Part shown: positions 59,703 to 64,000 of the stretch, one piece after another
How the letters are laid out: each line of letters begins with the position of its first letter
Numbering within the stretch: the stretch's first letter is position 1
DNA from: Aliihoeflea sp. 40Bstr573
GTDB lineage: Bacteria > Pseudomonadota > Alphaproteobacteria > Rhizobiales > Rhizobiaceae
Direction of reading: 5' to 3'
Length of the DNA stretch: 64,000 nucleotides
Assembly: GCF_024105655.1 (NCBI RefSeq)
Contig: NZ_JAAAMH010000008.1
Location: 62,001-126,000, forward strand
Notes under the pieces: model-generated
Databases searched by the model: none
Told to the model about the DNA's origin: nothing
What the model saw: the letters and a program-made list of their open reading frames with translations, nothing else
Program-made: the position numbers and the translations under genes

Positions 59703-61382
59703 TCAGAACAGTCCTTCGATCTGGCCCTCATCATTGAGGAAGATCTTCTCCGAGGACGGCGTCTTGGGCAGGCCCGGCATGGTCATGATGTCGCCGCAGA
59801 CCGCAACGACGAAGCCCGCGCCAGCCGACAGGCGCACCTCGCGCACCGGAACGACATGGTCGTCGGGCGCGCCGCGCAGATTGGGGTCGGTCGAGAAGGA
59901 ATACTGCGTCTTGGCCATGCAGACCGGCAGGTTGCCGTAACCTGCCTGTTCCCACTGGTGAAGCTGGTCGCGCACCGACTTGTCGGCGATGGCATGCGAG
60001 CCGCGGTAGATGCGCTTGACGATCGTGTTGATCTTTTCGAAGAGCGGCATCTCGTCGGGATAGAGCGGGGCGAACTGGGACGCGCCGCTTTCGGCGAGCT
60101 CGACGACCTTGTTCGCCAGATCCTCGATGCCGGCCGAGCCATGCGCCCAGTGCTTGCACAGGATCGCCTCCTCGCCCATCGAGGCGACATAGTCCTTCAT
60201 CGCCTGGATTTCGGCGTCGGTGTCGGAATAGAAATGGTTGATCGCGACCACGGCCGGAACGCCGAACTGCCGCACGTTCTCGATGTGGCGGCCCAGATTG
60301 GCGCAGCCCTTTTTCACGGCCTCGACATTCTCGGCGCCCAGATCGTCCTTCTTGACGCCGCCATTCATCTTCATCGCGCGCACGGTGGCGACGATGACCG
60401 CGGCTGCGGGCTTGAGGCCGGCCTTGCGGCACTTGATGTCGAAGAACTTCTCCGCGCCGAGATCCGCGCCGAAACCGGCTTCGGTGACGACGTATTCGCC
60501 CAGCTTCAAGGCGGTCGTCGTCGCGACGACCGAGTTGCAGCCATGCGCGATGTTGGCGAAGGGTCCGCCATGCACGAAAGCGGGATTGTTCTCCAGCGTC
60601 TGGACCAGGTTCGGCTGCATGGCGTCCTTGAGGAGCACCGTCATCGCCCCGTCGGCCTTGATGTCGCGGGCATAGACGGCGGTCTTGTCGCGGCGGTAGC
60701 CGATGATGATGTCGCCGAGGCGCTTTTCGAGGTCCTTGAGATCGGTCGACAGGCAAAGGATCGCCATGACCTCCGAAGCAACCGTGATGTCGAAGCCGCC
60801 TTCACGCGGGAAGCCGTTGGCGACGCCGCCCAGCGAGCAGATGATCTCGCGCAGCGCCCGGTCGTTCATGTCCATGACGCGGCGCCAGGCGACGCGGCGG
60901 ATGTCGATCTGCTGCTCGTTGCCCCAGTAGATGTGGTTGTCGATGAGGGCGGAGAGAAGATTGTGCGCGGTGGTGATGGCGTGGAAATCGCCGGTGAAGT
61001 GGAGGTTCATGTCCTCCATCGGAACGACCTGCGCGTATCCGCCGCCAGCCGCGCCGCCCTTGATTCCGAAATTTGGCCCGAGCGAGGCTTCGCGGATGCA
61101 GACCACCGCCTTCTTGCCGATGCGGTTGAGCCCGTCGCCGAGGCCGACCGTCGTGGTGGTCTTGCCCTCGCCCGCCGGCGTCGGATTGATCGCGGTGACG
61201 AGGATCAGCTTGCCGTCCTTGTTGCCCTTCACCGACTTGATGTACTCGGCCGAAATCTTCGCCTTGTCGTGGCCGTATGGCAGGAGGTGCTCGTGCGGGA
61301 TGCCGAGGCTCGCCCCGATTTCCATGATCGGCTTCTTCTTCGCGGCCCGCGCGATCGCGATGTCGGACTTAACTTCGGCCAT
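59703..61382 (-). CDS. fhs: Formate-tetrahydrofolate ligase
   Basis: A 559-residue enzyme ATP-dependently attaching formate to tetrahydrofolate, giving 10-formyl-THF for one-carbon metabolism. Motifs: the ATP-binding [20 protein letters not shown] (about 67-86), [20 protein letters not shown] (about 124-143), [13 protein letters not shown] (about 271-283) and [17 protein letters not shown] (about 373-389). Length is normal. In rhizobia it links to serine and formate metabolism. It lies upstream of tdk in the opposite order of transcription: tdk then fhs, with 48 bp between. Confidence 0.96.
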   Translation of the reverse strand: MAEVKSDIAIARAAKKKPIMEIGASLGIPHEHLLPYGHDKAKISAEYIKSVKGNKDGKLILVTAINPTPAGEGKTTTTVGLGDGLNRIGKKAVVCIREASLGPNFGIKGGAAGGGYAQVVPMEDMNLHFTGDFHAITTAHNLLSALIDNHIYWGNEQQIDIRRVAWRRVMDMNDRALREIICSLGGVANGFPREGGFDITVASEVMAILCLSTDLKDLEKRLGDIIIGYRRDKTAVYARDIKADGAMTVLLKDAMQPNLVQTLENNPAFVHGGPFANIAHGCNSVVATTTALKLGEYVVTEAGFGADLGAEKFFDIKCRKAGLKPAAAVIVATVRAMKMNGGVKKDDLGAENVEAVKKGCANLGRHIENVRQFGVPAVVAINHFYSDTDAEIQAMKDYVASMGEEAILCKHWAHGSAGIEDLANKVVELAESGASQFAPLYPDEMPLFEKINTIVKRIYRGSHAIADKSVRDQLHQWEQAGYGNLPVCMAKTQYSFSTDPNLRGAPDDHVVPVREVRLSAGAGFVVAVCGDIMTMPGLPKTPSSEKIFLNDEGQIEGLF

Positions 61383-61430
61383 TGAGGTCCCCCAGGAGGC
61401 TTGCTGCTCGGTTCTGTTCGCGACGGATTT

Positions 61431-62186
61431 TCAGCCGCGCGTCGGTTCGGATTCATGGCGGTTGACGCAGTTTCGCGCCGTCTCATTAAAGCCGCGCAAT
61501 GCACGGAATGCGACAGGACGAAAGCGCGATCCGGCCAGGATCGAAAAGCTGTATACAACCCGAATGGAGGGTCCCCCGGCCGTGAAGCCCACGAGGTCTT
61601 CGGGCGGAACGCGGCCCATCTCTTCCTCCCAATGCCGGCGGCACAGCGACACGTAGCGGTCCTCGCCGCCGATGGCGACCTGATCGCCCTCGAGCAGCGC
61701 CTTGCCGTTCGGCCCGAGGCGCACGACCATGGTGGCCTTGCGCCCGCACTTGCAGATGGTGCGGACTTCGCGCAGTTCATCGCCGATCGCCAGAAGAGCC
61801 TTCGAACCGGGGAAGAGCTCGCCGCGAAAATCGGTGCGCAGCCCGTAGCACATGACCGGCACGCCGAGCCGGTCGGCGACGCGGGCAAGCTGCCAGACCT
61901 GGTCCTCGGACAGGAATTGCGCTTCGTCGATGAAGACGCAGTGCAGCGGTTCGCGCCGCATCAGCGCCTGGACGGCGGCGAAAAGGTCGGTGTCGACCGT
62001 GAAGAGTGCGGCATCGGCGCCGAGCCCGAGGCGCGATGCGATGCGGCCGACGCCGGCGCGGTCGTCGAGCGCGGCGGTGAAGGCAGCCGTGCGCATGCCG
62101 CGCTCCTGATAGTTGTAGGATGCCTGCAAGAGCAGCGTCGACTTGCCGGCATTCATCGCCGAATAGTGGAAGTACAGCTTGGCCAT
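61431..62186 (-). CDS. tdk: Thymidine kinase, with an unusual C-terminal extension
   Basis: A 251-residue type II thymidine kinase, phosphorylating thymidine to dTMP. Motifs: HYSAMNAGKSTLLLQAS (Walker A, about 7-23), the lasso-adjacent FIDEAQFLSEDQ (about 85-96) and the zinc site CKCGRKA plus SLCRRHW (about 145-186). The family usually ends near residue 190-205, whereas this frame continues for about 55 residues with no similarity I can see. The stop codon may have been lost by mutation or frameshift, or the tail may be real. It ends 48 bp before fhs. The ATG at 62186 starts MAKLYFHYSAMNAGKS. Confidence 0.92.
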   Translation of the reverse strand: MAKLYFHYSAMNAGKSTLLLQASYNYQERGMRTAAFTAALDDRAGVGRIASRLGLGADAALFTVDTDLFAAVQALMRREPLHCVFIDEAQFLSEDQVWQLARVADRLGVPVMCYGLRTDFRGELFPGSKALLAIGDELREVRTICKCGRKATMVVRLGPNGKALLEGDQVAIGGEDRYVSLCRRHWEEEMGRVPPEDLVGFTAGGPSIRVVYSFSILAGSRFRPVAFRALRGFNETARNCVNRHESEPTRG

Positions 62187-62202
62187 TTCCCCTCTTAAGC
62201 CC

Positions 62203-62236
62203 GTTGCCCGCGAAGGTGGGAGTGCTGACGGGCAAC
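62203..62236. promoter_or_regulatory. Inverted repeat upstream of tdk
   Basis: An 8-bp inverted repeat, GTTGCCCG (62203-62210) and CGGGCAAC (62229-62236), with 18 bases between, lies 17 bp upstream of the tdk start. It could be a hairpin in the tdk leader or a binding site. No regulator is known to me for it. Confidence 0.35.
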
Positions 62237-62253
62237 CGTCCACGAAAAATCGC

Positions 62254-62265
62254 TGCACATGTGCA
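62254..62265. promoter_or_regulatory. 12-bp palindrome between tdk and choX
   Basis: TGCACATGTGCA is a perfect 12-bp palindrome in the shared upstream region of tdk (-) and choX (+), about 118 bp before the choX ATG. It might be an operator for choline-responsive control of choX; this is inference from position only. Confidence 0.35.
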
Positions 62266-62382
62266 ATATCAGGCCTTTCGACATGGTTCTTGAATCATCG
62301 GGCAAATGATGTTTGGCTTTGGCACCTCGTGAAAGACCGCGTTTCAAGCGGTGTTCCATAAATCCGATGGGAGACGAATTCG

Positions 62383-63330
62383 ATGTTGCGCAGCCGCACA
62401 TTCCTCACCACGCTTGCCCTTTCGACCGTGCTTTCGGCCGGAGCGGCGCTTGCCCAGGACCCCGAGGCCTGCCAGACAGTGCGCTTCTCCGATGTCGGCT
62501 GGACCGATATCACGGCGACGACCGGCACGGCCACGGTGCTCCTGGAAGCGCTCGGCTACGACACGAACGTGCAGGTTCTGTCCGTGCCGGTGACCTACGC
62601 TTCGCTCAAGAACGGCGACATCGACGTCTTCCTCGGCAACTGGATGCCGACCATGGAAGCCGACATCGCGCCCTACCGCGAGGATGGCTCGGTCGAAACG
62701 CTGGTGACCAATCTGGAAGGCGCAAAATACACCCTCGCCGTACCGAAATACACCTATGACAAGGGCCTGACGAGCTTCGACAAGATCGCCGAGTTCAAGG
62801 ACGAACTGAATGGACAGATCCATGGCATCGAGCCTGGAAATGACGGCAACCGGCTGATCCTCGACATGATCGCGGCTGACCAGTTCGGCCTGTCGGACTT
62901 CGAGGTGGTCGAAAGCTCCGAAGCGGGGATGCTCTCCGCCGTGACCCGCGCGGCGCGGTCGCAGCAGGATGTCGTCTTCCTGGGCTGGGAGCCGCATCCC
63001 ATGAACGCCAATATCGAGATGGAATACCTCGACGGCGGCGACGAGGTGTTCGGCCCGAACTATGGCGGCGCCACGGTGCACACCAACGTGCGCAAGGGCT
63101 ACACCGAGGAATGCCCGAATGTCGGCAAGTTGCTCACCAACCTCGTCTTCTCGCTCGAGATGGAAAACGAGATCATGGGCGCGATCCTCGACGACGGCGC
63201 CGACCCGCAGGCCGCCGCAACCGAATGGCTCAAGGCCAACCCCGACGTGCTGGCGCCGTGGCTCGAAGGCGTGACGACGCGCGACGGCGAGGATGGCGAA
63301 GCGGCCGTGCGCGCGGAACTCGGGCTCTAG
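62383..63330 (+). CDS. choX: Choline/betaine ABC transporter substrate-binding protein ChoX
   Basis: A 315-residue periplasmic binding protein. The signal peptide (MLRSRTFLTTLALSTVLSAG, cleavage near ALA-QD) is followed by EACQTVRFSDVGWTDITATT (about 28-47) and the core VFLGNWMPTMEADIAPYRED (about 84-103). YGGATVHTNVRKGYTEECPN (about 227-246) is typical of rhizobial ChoX. It binds choline (and acetylcholine) for import as osmolyte precursor and carbon source. It is first of the choXWV set; choW follows after 77 bp containing a strong hairpin. Confidence 0.92.
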   Translation: MLRSRTFLTTLALSTVLSAGAALAQDPEACQTVRFSDVGWTDITATTGTATVLLEALGYDTNVQVLSVPVTYASLKNGDIDVFLGNWMPTMEADIAPYREDGSVETLVTNLEGAKYTLAVPKYTYDKGLTSFDKIAEFKDELNGQIHGIEPGNDGNRLILDMIAADQFGLSDFEVVESSEAGMLSAVTRAARSQQDVVFLGWEPHPMNANIEMEYLDGGDEVFGPNYGGATVHTNVRKGYTEECPNVGKLLTNLVFSLEMENEIMGAILDDGADPQAAATEWLKANPDVLAPWLEGVTTRDGEDGEAAVRAELGL

Positions 63331-63353
63331 GCCCGGCAACGACGTGATTTCGG

Positions 63354-63378
63354 AGCGGCCGGCGACGATCCGGCCGCT
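63354..63378 (+). promoter_or_regulatory. Intercistronic hairpin between choX and choW
   Basis: A perfect 9-bp stem, AGCGGCCGG (63354-63362) and CCGGCCGCT (63370-63378), with a 7-base loop. It lies 30 bp before the choW start. No T-run follows, so it is likelier to protect or partly attenuate the transcript, keeping choX above choW expression. Confidence 0.6.
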
Positions 63379-63407
63379 TCGCGTTTGAACTTCGAGGGGA
63401 TGAGGCG

Positions 63408-64000
63408 ATGGACCCGGTTTCGGATTGGGTGGCAAGCGAGAAGATACCGGTCGGCGCATGGGGCCAGACCCTGTTCGATTTCCTGATCGGCAACTTCGCC
63501 TGGTTTTTCGATTCCATTTCCAATGGCTTGCGCTCGGTTCTGGATTCCCTGGTCGACGCCTTACTGTGGTTTCCGCCGGTCGTCGTGGTCCTTGCGATCG
63601 CCGCCCTCGCCTATGCGCTGAAGCGTTCGTGGAAACTGGCGCTGGGCGTCGTCATCGGACTTCTCTTCATCATCAACCAGGGCCTCTGGGCCGAGACGGT
63701 CGAGACGCTGGTCCTCGTGGTTTCGGCGGCCACCGCGTCGATGGCGATCGGCGTGCCGATCGGCATCTGGGCCGCGCACAACGACCGGGTCTATGCCTGG
63801 CTGCAGCCTGTGCTCGACCTGATGCAGACCCTGCCGACCTTCGTCTATCTGATCCCGGTGCTGATCCTTTTCGGCCTCGGCATCGCGCCGGGCCTCATCG
63901 TCACCATCATCTTCGCCTCGCCTGCCCCGATCCGCCTGACCTATCTCGGCATCAAGTCGGTGCCGAAGCCGATGCTGGAGGCCGGCGCCGCCTTCGGCGC
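63408..64000 (+). CDS. choW: Choline ABC transporter permease ChoW, 3' end outside window
   Basis: The frame from ATG 63408 stays open to the last base of the window; about 197 residues are visible. Membrane segments lie at about 22-45, 55-75, 80-95, 100-120 and 130-160. The sequence VLDLMQTLPTFVYLIPVLIL (about 138-157) and the start of the EAA-like loop PKPMLEAGAAFG (about 186-197) match ProW/OpuAB-type permeases. It is the second gene of choXWV; the ATPase choV should follow outside. The RBS GAGGGG-like site precedes it by about 9 bases. Confidence 0.9.
   Translation, partial: MDPVSDWVASEKIPVGAWGQTLFDFLIGNFAWFFDSISNGLRSVLDSLVDALLWFPPVVVVLAIAALAYALKRSWKLALGVVIGLLFIINQGLWAETVETLVLVVSAATASMAIGVPIGIWAAHNDRVYAWLQPVLDLMQTLPTFVYLIPVLILFGLGIAPGLIVTIIFASPAPIRLTYLGIKSVPKPMLEAGAAFG

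Overview
The window is about 64 kb of GC-rich bacterial chromosome. It most likely comes from an alphaproteobacterium of the order Hyphomicrobiales (Rhizobiales), perhaps a Phyllobacteriaceae/Mesorhizobium/Nitratireductor-like organism. The pointers are a fused TrpE(G) anthranilate synthase behind a three-Trp leader peptide, a petABC cytochrome bc1 operon, ChoX/ChoW choline uptake, the rplY-pth-exoD-ychF order, and lineage-typical small proteins (DUF1059, DUF1285, ExoD). Genus and species cannot be fixed from the sequence alone. I see no rRNA, tRNA, CRISPR array, prophage or complete insertion sequence.

Layout. 1-3.5 kb: pgeF (cut by the window edge), a creatinase-like M24 protein, a lipoprotein and prs. 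3.5-5.5 kb: a small accessory patch with chrA between two gene remnants (a P-loop fragment and an ABC-F ATPase fragment). 5.5-10.6 kb: a secreted alpha/beta hydrolase, an AraC regulator divergent from a fosmidomycin-resistance-type MFS exporter, and a CHASE3-GAF-GGDEF cyclase broken by one in-frame amber codon. 10.9-16.4 kb: housekeeping genes rplY, pth, exoD, ychF and corA, then two tandem MaoC hydratases. 16.4-21.1 kb: a RelB/ParE-type toxin-antitoxin pair, paiB-like, apt and petABC. 21.4-25.4 kb: two paired ABC exporters with a small downstream gene. 25.9-28.6 kb: trmL, a DUF559 nuclease-fold gene bracketed by inverted copies of a repeat, and a MoaD-like gene overlapping an Asp-box beta-propeller gene.

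28.7-33.6 kb: a leucine leader peptide and leuA, a coupled hydrolase, a membrane-anchored hypothetical protein, a metallophosphoesterase and a Nudix protein. 33.6-38.2 kb: hemF, a LysR regulator, a secreted esterase, an L,D-transpeptidase and a DUF1059 protein. 38.2-47.6 kb: cca-nudix-DUF1285 on the minus strand, divergent from a MoxR-DUF58-BatA/DUF4159-membrane protein operon. 47.7-54.2 kb: VOC, GNAT, glutathionyl-hydroquinone reductase, a second L,D-transpeptidase, a CDF metal exporter and trpE(G) with its attenuator. 54.2-58.3 kb: a copper cluster (cueR, DUF2946 protein, ycnI, copC-copD fusion), with a PAP2 phosphatase gene embedded. 58.3-64 kb: DUF2254 protein, fhs, tdk, and choX-choW, which runs off the end.

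The most informative regulatory signals are two amino-acid attenuators (trpL and a five-Leu leuL), each starting only a few bases after its -10 box. Next are a textbook MerR-type cueR promoter (19-bp spacer holding a perfect 17-bp palindrome) and an FNR/FixK-like box in front of the copper genes. A dispersed palindromic repeat of about 150 bp occurs four times. No wholly new multi-gene system is proven here. The best candidates for unexplained biology are the MoaD/beta-propeller pair, the repeat-bracketed DUF559 gene and the leuL switch.
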